Origin: VBDM01 sp035702665
GTDB taxonomy: Bacteria > Pseudomonadota > Gammaproteobacteria > Burkholderiales > SG8-39
Assembly (NCBI GenBank): GCA_035702665.1
Contig: DASSQD010000097.1
Coordinates: 1 to 64,000, forward strand
Reading direction: 5' to 3'
Length of the DNA stretch: 64,000 bases
In this document: piece after piece, positions 45,545-52,741 of the stretch
How positions within the stretch are numbered: the stretch's first letter is position 1
How the letters are laid out: each line of letters begins with the position of its first letter
Notes under the pieces: model-generated
Told to the model about the DNA's origin: nothing
Seen by the model: the letters and a program-made list of their open reading frames with translations, nothing else
Database searches by the model: none
Made by a program: the position numbers and the translations under genes

Positions 45545-46084
45545 CTACATCTGACGCGCGCCGGCCGCGGAGCGGGCAGTGGAGAAGGCCGGGCGCCCGA
45601 ACGGCTTCGGCCTTGCGATCGGGTGGTGCGCGAACGGCCGCTGGTGGAAGTGCGGCCTTGCGAGCACGACCGCGCCGTAGTACGGCCAGTAACCGTCGTG
45701 GTATGGATCTGTTCCGGCGTAGTCGCAGTCGACCCGGCGAGCCCGCTGGCATTGCTGGTACCACGAGTCTGCGGCCTTTTGCGCCTGTGCGTCCGAAACG
45801 GCCCGCGCGTAGCGCTCGGCATCCAGCTTGCGCTCGATCCGGTCGAGCTTCTCGGACAGGGCGCTGTCGCTTGCGCTCGCGAGCACCGTTTTTCGCGCCT
45901 CGCCCGTGCCCACGATCGAAAGTCTCGAGGATTTCGGGTCGAGCTGCGTCGCCTTGCCGTTTGCCGGCGCTTCGCTGGAGTAGTTGACGACTCCCTTATC
46001 GTCGACCCACTTGTAGACTTGCGCGAAGGCCGGGACAGCCGTGAGCGATACGGCGGCGAAACCCGATGATAGGATGAGGCGCAT
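45545..46084 (-). CDS. DUF4124-domain exported protein
   Basis: 179 residues from ATG 46084; earlier in-frame ATGs exist but this one begins a clean signal peptide (MRLILSSGFAAVSLTAVPAF). The mature N-terminus QVYKWVDDKGVVNYSSEAP is the DUF4124 signature of periplasmic or membrane-linked betaproteobacterial proteins of unknown function. A helical Lys/Arg/Asp region (about 75-110) is followed by two cysteines and a Tyr/His/Pro-rich tail (about 125-170). Convergent with gltD and divergent from glmU. Confidence 0.8.
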   Translation of the reverse strand: MRLILSSGFAAVSLTAVPAFAQVYKWVDDKGVVNYSSEAPANGKATQLDPKSSRLSIVGTGEARKTVLASASDSALSEKLDRIERKLDAERYARAVSDAQAQKAADSWYQQCQRARRVDCDYAGTDPYHDGYWPYYGAVVLARPHFHQRPFAHHPIARPKPFGRPAFSTARSAAGARQM

Positions 46085-46202
46085 GCATTCGTTAACGCCG
46101 CTCATGATGCTGCAGATTACACGCATTTAGCGCCACGGCAATCGTCTCGACCGGGCCAGCCGTGCTAACATCGCGCATCCGACTGAATTCGCTTCGCTTT
46201 TC

Positions 46203-47564
46203 GTGAATATCGTCATTCTCGCCGCGGGTCCGGGCAAGCGCATGCACTCGCGCACGCCGAAGGTCCTGCATCGCTTGGCAGGTCGGCCCCTGCTGTCGCA
46301 CGTTTTCGCGGCGGCCGAGCAGCTTGCGCCGAGGGTCACCTGCGTCGTCTACGGCCATGGAGGCGAGGCCGTGCGACGGGCCTTCGGCGAGAACGGCGCC
46401 GTTTGGGTCGCGCAGGAGCCGCAGTTGGGCACCGGGCACGCGGTCATGCAGGCGGTTCCGCATCTGGACGAGCGCTGGCCGACGCTGGTCCTGTACGGCG
46501 ACGTTCCCCTGATTCGACCGGAAACCCTGGCGCGCCTGATCAAGGCGGCGGGAAAGGGCCTGGGGCTGCTGACGGCGACGCTCGACGATCCGGTCGGCTA
46601 CGGTCGCGTCCTGCGCAAGGGAAGGAAGGTCGTGGGAATCGTCGAGGAGAAGGACGCGAGCGTTAAGCAGCGCGCCCTGCGCGAGATCAATACGGGCATC
46701 GTCGTCGCGCCAACCAAGAAGCTCAAGGCTTGGCTGGCGAAGCTTCAGAACAACAACGCGCAGAAGGAGTACTACCTGACCGATATCGTCGGGCTCGCCA
46801 CGAGGGAGCGCGTGCCCGTGACCGCGATCCAGGCGGACGCGCCCTGGGAGACGCTGGGCGTCAACAGCCAGGGCCAGCTCGCCGAGCTGGAGCGTATCTA
46901 CCAGAGAAAGCTCGCCGCGGCGCTGCTGGAGCAGGGAACGATGCTCGCAGATCCCGCTCGGTGCGACGTCCGCGGCACGCTCGCCTGCGGCGCGGACGTC
47001 GTCATCGATGTGAACTGCGTCTTCGAGGGCGAGGTGAGGCTCGGCGACCGGGCCTTCGTCGGCGCGAACTGCCTGCTGAGGAACGTGACCGTCGGTCCCG
47101 GAACGCGCATCGAACCATTCTGCCATCTCGAGGACGCCGACATCGGCGCCGATTGCAACATCGGTCCGTACGCGCGCACGCGCCCTGGAACGCGCTCGAG
47201 CCTCGCGGCGCAGGTGCATATCGGTAACTTCGTCGAAATCAAGGCGAGTAGCATCGGCGAAGGGTCCAAGGCCAATCACCTGACCTATATCGGCGACAGC
47301 GAAGTAGGCAGGAACGTCAACGTCGGGGCCGGCACCATCGTGTGCAACTACGACGGCGCGAACAAGCACCGCACCATCATCGAGGACGATGTCTTCATCG
47401 GATCGGACACGCAGCTCGTTGCGCCGATCCGGGTCGGGCGCGGCGCGACCCTGGGCGCGGGCACGACGCTCACCAAGGATGCGCCGCCCGGCGAACTGAC
47501 GCTCTCGCGCGCGAAGCAGGTAAGCATCGCGGGCTGGAAGCGGCCCGTTAAGGCGAAGAAATAG
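46203..47564 (+). CDS. glmU: Bifunctional N-acetylglucosamine-1-phosphate uridyltransferase/glucosamine-1-phosphate acetyltransferase
   Basis: 453 residues from GTG 46203. The N-terminal pyrophosphorylase has AAGPGKRMHSRTPKVLHRLAG, with the GxGxRM loop common in this class (Lys where E. coli has Thr), and QLGTGHAV. A left-handed beta-helix follows from about residue 250, with KANHLTYIGDSEVG and NVGAGTIVCNYDGANKH at the acetyltransferase site. Makes UDP-GlcNAc for peptidoglycan and LPS. Followed 8 bp later by glmS. Confidence 0.96.
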   Translation: MNIVILAAGPGKRMHSRTPKVLHRLAGRPLLSHVFAAAEQLAPRVTCVVYGHGGEAVRRAFGENGAVWVAQEPQLGTGHAVMQAVPHLDERWPTLVLYGDVPLIRPETLARLIKAAGKGLGLLTATLDDPVGYGRVLRKGRKVVGIVEEKDASVKQRALREINTGIVVAPTKKLKAWLAKLQNNNAQKEYYLTDIVGLATRERVPVTAIQADAPWETLGVNSQGQLAELERIYQRKLAAALLEQGTMLADPARCDVRGTLACGADVVIDVNCVFEGEVRLGDRAFVGANCLLRNVTVGPGTRIEPFCHLEDADIGADCNIGPYARTRPGTRSSLAAQVHIGNFVEIKASSIGEGSKANHLTYIGDSEVGRNVNVGAGTIVCNYDGANKHRTIIEDDVFIGSDTQLVAPIRVGRGATLGAGTTLTKDAPPGELTLSRAKQVSIAGWKRPVKAKK

Positions 47565-47572
47565 AGGCGAAC

Positions 47573-49414
47573 GTGTGCGGCATCGTCGGAGCGGTTGCGA
47601 AGCGTAACGTCGTTCCCATCCTCATCGAGGGGCTGAAGCGGCTGGAATACCGCGGCTACGACTCGGCCGGGGTCGCCGTGATGAACGGCAGGCCCGGCCA
47701 TGCCGCCCTCCGGCGTGTGCGCTCCACCGGGCGCGTCGCCGAGCTCGAGAAGCTCGCGGGGGCGCAAGGGCTGTCGGGCGATGTCGGCATCGCGCACACG
47801 CGCTGGGCGACGCACGGTGTGCCTTCCGAGAAGAACGCGCACCCGCATACCTCGGGCGGTGTCTCGGTGGTGCACAACGGCATCATCGAGAACCACGAGG
47901 AGATGCGCAAGCGCCTGCGCGCCAAGGGCTACGAGTTCGTTTCGGACACCGACACCGAGGTGATCGCGCACCTGGTGCATTCGAATGTGCAGGCCGGCGC
48001 GAAGCTCTTCGACGCAGTGAAGAAGAGCGTGGTCGAGCTGGTCGGGGCTTACGCGATCGCGGTAGTGAGCGAATCGGATCCGTCGCGACTCGTGGTTGCG
48101 CGGCACGGGGCTCCGCTGCTCCTCGGGCTGGGCAACGGCGAGAATTTTGCCGCCTCGGACACGTCGGCGCTCATCCAGGTGACGCAGCGGATCATCTATC
48201 TGGAGGACGGCGACTGCGCCGAGATCGAGCTCGCGGGCGTGCGCATCGCCGACGCCAAGGGCAATCCGGTCGAGCGGCCGGTGCACCTGAGCCAGCTCAC
48301 CGCCGACGCGGTGGAGCTCGGCCAGTATCGCCATTACATGCAGAAGGAGATCTTCGAGCAGCCGATGGCGGTCGCGAATACCCTCGAAATGGTGACAGGG
48401 GCGCAGTCGGTCTCACCGCAGCTCTTCGGCGCGGACGCCGAGCGCGTCCTGGGCGACATCGACTCCGTGCTTATCCTCGCCTGCGGCACGAGCTATCACG
48501 CGGGCATGGTCGCCCGTTACTGGATCGAGGGCCTGGCCGGCGTTCCCTGCAACGTCGAGATCGCGAGCGAATACCGCTACCGGGAGTCGGTGCCGAATCC
48601 CAAGGGGCTGATCGTCACCGTGTCCCAGTCCGGCGAGACCGCCGACACGATCGCCGCGCTCCAGTACGCGAAATCGCTCGGACACCGCTATTCCCTATCG
48701 ATCTGCAACGTGCCCGAGTCCGCACTGGTGCGCGCCTCCGACCTGCGGTTCCTCACGCGCGCGGGGCCGGAAATCGGCGTCGCATCGACGAAAGCGTTTA
48801 CCACCCAGCTCGCGGCTCTGGTGTTGCTTACCATGATCCTCGCCAAGATCCGCGGCAGGCTTCCGGCCGAGCGCGAAAGCGCGGTGCTGCAATCCCTGCG
48901 CCACCTGCCGCGGGCGCTGGAGAGCGTGCTGCACCTGGAACCGCAGCTCAAGATGTGGTCGGAGAAGTTCGCCCAGCTCGAGCACGTGCTGTTTCTCGGA
49001 CGGGGCATTCATTACCCCATCGCGATGGAAGGCGCCCTCAAGCTCAAGGAGATCTCCTACATCCACGCCGAGGCTTACGCAGCGGGAGAGCTCAAGCACG
49101 GACCGCTCGCGCTCGTCGACAAGCGGATGCCCGTGATCGCGATCGCCCCGAAGGACGCCCTTCTCGAGAAGCTCAAGTCCAACCTGCAGGAGGTTCGCGC
49201 CCGCGGAGGCGAGCTGCACGTGCTCGCCGATCAGGACACGCGCATGGTCGCGACCGAGGGCGTTCACGTCATCCGCATGCCCGACCATGCGGGAATGCTC
49301 TCTCCCATCCTTCACACCGTGCCGCTGCAGCTCCTCGCCTACCATACGGCGCTCGAGCGCGGCAACGACGTGGACAAGCCCAGGAATCTTGCAAAATCGG
49401 TTACCGTCGAGTAG
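47573..49414 (+). CDS. glmS: Glutamine-fructose-6-phosphate aminotransferase
   Basis: 613 residues from GTG 47573, which places Cys as residue 2 (MCGIVGAV) so that Met removal exposes the catalytic cysteine. The glutaminase domain has HTRWATHG and VHNGIIENHEE; two SIS domains carry SQSGETADT and STKAFTTQ; the end reads NLAKSVTVE, as in the family. Makes glucosamine-6-phosphate, upstream of GlmU in the same pathway. Confidence 0.97.
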   Translation: MCGIVGAVAKRNVVPILIEGLKRLEYRGYDSAGVAVMNGRPGHAALRRVRSTGRVAELEKLAGAQGLSGDVGIAHTRWATHGVPSEKNAHPHTSGGVSVVHNGIIENHEEMRKRLRAKGYEFVSDTDTEVIAHLVHSNVQAGAKLFDAVKKSVVELVGAYAIAVVSESDPSRLVVARHGAPLLLGLGNGENFAASDTSALIQVTQRIIYLEDGDCAEIELAGVRIADAKGNPVERPVHLSQLTADAVELGQYRHYMQKEIFEQPMAVANTLEMVTGAQSVSPQLFGADAERVLGDIDSVLILACGTSYHAGMVARYWIEGLAGVPCNVEIASEYRYRESVPNPKGLIVTVSQSGETADTIAALQYAKSLGHRYSLSICNVPESALVRASDLRFLTRAGPEIGVASTKAFTTQLAALVLLTMILAKIRGRLPAERESAVLQSLRHLPRALESVLHLEPQLKMWSEKFAQLEHVLFLGRGIHYPIAMEGALKLKEISYIHAEAYAAGELKHGPLALVDKRMPVIAIAPKDALLEKLKSNLQEVRARGGELHVLADQDTRMVATEGVHVIRMPDHAGMLSPILHTVPLQLLAYHTALERGNDVDKPRNLAKSVTVE

Positions 49415-49436
49415 GTGCCCCGGGTACTGGCGCAGG

Positions 49437-49476
49437 TTGATTTAGGTCAAAGCGACTCGTAGGTCCCGGCTATACT
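49437..49476 (+). promoter_or_regulatory. FNR/ANR-type class II promoter before the cus operon
   Basis: TTGATTTAGGTCAA (49437-49450) differs from the FNR consensus TTGAT-N4-ATCAA at one position. A TATACT -10 lies at 49471-49476, which puts the box near -40, the position of class II FNR activation. No -35 is found at the normal spacing, as expected for an activator-dependent promoter. The next start is GTG 49518. Confidence 0.6.
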
Positions 49477-49517
49477 CTGCTTCCGATGAGCCGACCTAGG
49501 CACGGAGAAGACAGCTT

Positions 49518-49913
49518 GTGACGCCCTTTCTCACCCGCCAGCACAGACGCCGGATCGCGGTGTCCGCCCTGGCGCTGATCGCGTTCACGCATGCCGCGCT
49601 CGCCGTGTCCGGATGCCTGTCGAACGCGATGCCTGCTTCGGAAGCGGGCTGCGAGGAACATCAGCAGGCGGCGTCGAACGAGCTCGCGGTATCCAACGGG
49701 CTCCTGTGCCGGACACATTTGCAGGCCGAGACCCAGACACTCGACATCTTCAAGCTGCCGCAGCTTCCCAGCTTCAGCATGCCGGCGCTGGTTCTCGCAC
49801 CGGTGCGCAGGTTCGTTCCGGTCGAATTCGGAATCATGCTTGCCGCGCGAGTCCCCGTCGCGGGCGCGCCGCCTCCACCTCTCAACGTCCTCTATTCCCG
49901 CTTCCTGATCTAG
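49518..49913 (+). CDS. Small exported CxxH protein heading the cus operon
   Basis: 131 residues from GTG 49518, with GGAGAAG 9 bp upstream. The signal region (RRRIAVSALALIAFTHAALA) ends VSGC, a lipobox-like sequence at Cys33, so it may be a lipoprotein. The mature part has two CxxH motifs, CEEH (45-48) and CRTH (64-67), then a Pro-rich stretch and a terminal LYSRFLI. I recognise no characterised family; small proteins of similar layout head cus-type operons in related bacteria. The position suggests a periplasmic metal-binding or sensing role, by inference from context. Confidence 0.7.
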   Translation: MTPFLTRQHRRRIAVSALALIAFTHAALAVSGCLSNAMPASEAGCEEHQQAASNELAVSNGLLCRTHLQAETQTLDIFKLPQLPSFSMPALVLAPVRRFVPVEFGIMLAARVPVAGAPPPPLNVLYSRFLI

Positions 49914-49926
49914 CCGCCGCTGAGCT

Positions 49927-49951
49927 GCGGCGCCGCATGTTGCGGCGCCGC
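49927..49951 (+). repeat. Paired 10-bp palindromes forming a hairpin before cusC
   Basis: GCGGCGCCGC occurs twice (49927-49936 and 49942-49951) separated by ATGTT. Each copy is itself a palindrome, so the two pair as a ten-base-pair stem with a five-base loop. There is no T-run; it may stabilise or partly attenuate the mRNA between the small gene and cusC. Confidence 0.55.
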
Positions 49952-49973
49952 CGTCCTGCTCATCGGAGGCTTT

Positions 49974-51254
49974 ATGGTCTTTGCTTTTCCCGGGCGTCTC
50001 GCGCGCTCGATCGTTTGTTCCTGCATCGGTTTCGTTTTCGCGGCCGCGCTATCGCATGCCGAGGACGGCCGGCCACTATCGCTCGCCGAGGCGCTGCAAA
50101 TCGGCGAACGCGGCTCTCCGCGCCTGGCCGCGCAAAGCGCGGCGCTCGCGGCGGCGCGGGAACTTGTGCAGCGCGCCGGCGAGCTGCCCGATCCGAAGCT
50201 GCGTTTCGGTATCGACAATCTCCCCGTCAGTGGACCGGACCGGTTCCAATACAACACCGACTCCATGACGATGCGCAGGATCGGCCTCATGCAGGACATC
50301 CCCAACGGGGAAAAGCGGCATCTTCGAGAGGCTCGCGCCGCGCGCGAGCGCGACGTCGAAGCGGCGAACCTCGCCGCGCAGCGCGTCGGTGTAGAGCGCG
50401 AGGTGGGGCTCGCCTGGATAGAGCTCTGCTACGCGCGGAAAGGTCGTGTGCCGCTTGCCGGCCTGGCCAAAGAATTGCAGCTTCAGCTCGACACGGTCTC
50501 GGCGGCGATCGCGGCGGGCCGCCAGACGACCGGCGATGCGCTGGCGCTTCGCAGCGCGCTGGAAGCCGCACAGGATCGAATTATCGAACAGGACCGCACA
50601 ATCGAGCGCGCGCGCGCCGCACTCGCCGCATGGCTCCCTAAGGACGCCTCGCGTCCGCTCGCCGATCCGCCCGATACGGGCCGGTTCGATCACGCCCCCA
50701 CGGCGCTGCTCGCCAACCTGGACGAGCATCCGGACCAGAAAGTCTATGCGGAGCGCGAGGCGCTGGCGCGAGCAGAGGTCGCGCTCGCGTCGAACTCGAA
50801 GAAGCCCGATTGGAGCGTCGAGCTGTCCTACGGCCAGCGGGGCCCGGCTTTCGACAACATGATCACCCTGATGGTGAGCGTGGATCTTCCCTGGGAGGCC
50901 GAAAAGCGCCAGGACCGGGATATCGCGGCCAAGCAGCGGCTCGTCGATCAGGCGAGCGCGCAGACGGAAGAGGCGAGACGCCTCCATGAAGCGGAGCTTC
51001 GCGGCATCTACGCCGACTGGCAAACCGCGGGCGTGCGCGTCGAGCGCTTCGAGAAGCGGCTCCTGCCGCTTGCTCAGGAGCGGGTTGCCGCCGCGCTCGC
51101 CAGCTATCGCGGCGGGCGCGGCGAGCTCGCGACGGTGCTGGAGGCGCGCCGCGCAGAAACCGAAACGCAGATCAGCCTACTGCAGACCCAGCTCGAGCGC
51201 GCCAGAGCCTGGGCAAAGCTCAATTTCCTGCTGCCGAGCGAGGTGCAGCCATGA
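49974..51254 (+). CDS. cusC: Outer-membrane efflux channel, CusC/TolC family
   Basis: 426 residues. Signal peptide about 1-26 (FAAALSHAEDG). Two repeated coiled-coil halves typical of TolC proteins: PLSLAEALQIGERGSPRLAAQ, DPKLRFGIDNLPV, then GLMQDIPNGEKRHLREARAA. A GGAGG ribosome site lies 5 bp before the ATG. It lacks an evident N-terminal lipid-anchoring cysteine, unlike E. coli CusC. The outer-membrane duct of the CusCBA metal pump; coupled to cusB by ATGA. Confidence 0.88.
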   Translation: MVFAFPGRLARSIVCSCIGFVFAAALSHAEDGRPLSLAEALQIGERGSPRLAAQSAALAAARELVQRAGELPDPKLRFGIDNLPVSGPDRFQYNTDSMTMRRIGLMQDIPNGEKRHLREARAARERDVEAANLAAQRVGVEREVGLAWIELCYARKGRVPLAGLAKELQLQLDTVSAAIAAGRQTTGDALALRSALEAAQDRIIEQDRTIERARAALAAWLPKDASRPLADPPDTGRFDHAPTALLANLDEHPDQKVYAEREALARAEVALASNSKKPDWSVELSYGQRGPAFDNMITLMVSVDLPWEAEKRQDRDIAAKQRLVDQASAQTEEARRLHEAELRGIYADWQTAGVRVERFEKRLLPLAQERVAAALASYRGGRGELATVLEARRAETETQISLLQTQLERARAWAKLNFLLPSEVQP

Positions 51255-52741
51255 AACGCGTGCATTTCGTTCTCGCCGGCTTCGTTCTCGTCGCCGTTGC
51301 AGCGGCCGTTGGCGGTTACTGGTACGGCACTTCGCACGTCACGCCGCCCGTCGCCCAGCCCGACCAGAATTCCGCGGACAGAAAGATTCTCTATTGGTAC
51401 GACCCGATGGTTCCGCAACAGCGCTTCGACAAGCCGGGCAAGTCTCCCTTCATGGACATGGACCTCGTCCCGAAGTACGCGGAGGAGGAGAGCGGCGCGG
51501 GCGGCGTCACGATCGATCCGCGGGTCGCGCAGAACCTCGGCGTGCGCACCGCCGAGGCCGCTCGCGGGCGCCTCGAGCGCCGCGTCGAAGCGGTCGGCAG
51601 CGTGGTGTGGAACGAGCGCGGGGTCTTCGTCGTGCAGGCGCGCTCGGGTGGTTTTGTGGAGAAGCTGCATGCGCGAGCGCCGCTCGACCGGGTCGAAAAG
51701 GGTCAGCCGCTCGTCGACCTGCTCGCGCCCGACTGGGCCGCGGCGCAGGAGGAGTACCTGCTGCTGCACCGCAGCGGGAAGGAAGCGGGTCTCGCCGAGG
51801 CCGCGCGGAACCGCCTGCAGCTGCTGGGCATGAGCGAGGAGCAGATCAGTTTGCTGGAAAAAACGGGCAGGCCGCAGACGCGCATTACCCTGTACGCGCC
51901 TATCGGCGGCGTGATCGCCGAGCTCGGCGTGCGCGAGGGCATGACGGTGGCTGCGGGCGCGATGCTGTTCCGCCTCGTCGATCTCTCGACCGTGTGGGTC
52001 AACGCCGACGTGCCCGAGGCGCAAGGAGCGTGGCTGCGCCCCGGGACCGCGGTCGAAGCGCGCGTGCCGAGCTTTCCCGGTCAGCTGTTCCGCGGCCGGG
52101 TGAGCGCGATCCTGCCGGAGGTGAACACGGTCACGCGCACGCTGCGTGCGCGGGTCGAGCTCGCCAATCCGGGAGGAAGGTTGAAGCCCGGCATGTACGC
52201 AACACTCGGCTTCGCCGAGGACGCAGGCGTGCAGGCGCTCATCGTGCCGTCGGAAGCAGTCATCCGCACGGGCGAGCGCAGCGTGGTGATCGTCGCCGAA
52301 GGCGAAGGCCGGTTCCGCCAGCAGGACGTCGAGCTCGGCTTCGAGTCCGGCGGCAGGGTCGAGATTCGAAAGGGCCTCTCAGAGGGCGACAAGGTGGTTG
52401 TCTCCGGGCAATTCCTCATCGACTCCGAGGCAAGCCTCAGAGCCACCGGGACGCGCATGAAAGGCGGCGCCCAGGGGGCGGGAGCGCAAGTCCATCGCGG
52501 TGTGGGCGAGATCGTAAGCTTCGGCGCGGGCCAGCTGCTGATCAGGCACGGCGGCGTCCCGAGCGCGGAAATGGGCGCGATGACCATGCCGTTCAGCGCT
52601 CCGCCCGGCGTCGTTCCGTCGGGGCTGAAGAAAGGCGATCGGGTTCAATTCGACTTCAGCGCGCAGCCCGACGGCCAATTGCAGATCACCCGGATCGGCC
52701 CTGCGGATGCGAGCTTGCCGGATCACGGAGCGCACAAGTGA
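51251..52741 (+). CDS. cusB: Cu/Ag efflux periplasmic adaptor CusB with HMBD and CusF-like domain
   Basis: 496 residues. An N-terminal membrane anchor or signal is followed by a heavy-metal-binding segment (LYWYDPMVPQQRFDKPG, then SPFMDMDLVPKYA, about 53-82). The adaptor body has lipoyl halves around VQARSGGFVEKLHA and TLYAPIGGVIAELGVREG. A CusF-like domain closes the protein (about 415-485): His433, Met444 and Met446 match the CusF copper ligands, while the usual Trp cap is Met441. Overlaps cusC (ATGA) and cusA (GTGA). Confidence 0.92.
   Translation: MKRVHFVLAGFVLVAVAAAVGGYWYGTSHVTPPVAQPDQNSADRKILYWYDPMVPQQRFDKPGKSPFMDMDLVPKYAEEESGAGGVTIDPRVAQNLGVRTAEAARGRLERRVEAVGSVVWNERGVFVVQARSGGFVEKLHARAPLDRVEKGQPLVDLLAPDWAAAQEEYLLLHRSGKEAGLAEAARNRLQLLGMSEEQISLLEKTGRPQTRITLYAPIGGVIAELGVREGMTVAAGAMLFRLVDLSTVWVNADVPEAQGAWLRPGTAVEARVPSFPGQLFRGRVSAILPEVNTVTRTLRARVELANPGGRLKPGMYATLGFAEDAGVQALIVPSEAVIRTGERSVVIVAEGEGRFRQQDVELGFESGGRVEIRKGLSEGDKVVVSGQFLIDSEASLRATGTRMKGGAQGAGAQVHRGVGEIVSFGAGQLLIRHGGVPSAEMGAMTMPFSAPPGVVPSGLKKGDRVQFDFSAQPDGQLQITRIGPADASLPDHGAHK

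Noticed and set aside
49437..49442. TTGATT as a -35 for the TATACT at 49471
   Set aside because: The spacing would be 28 bp, too long for sigma-70; the 14-bp dyad is better explained as an FNR-type site.
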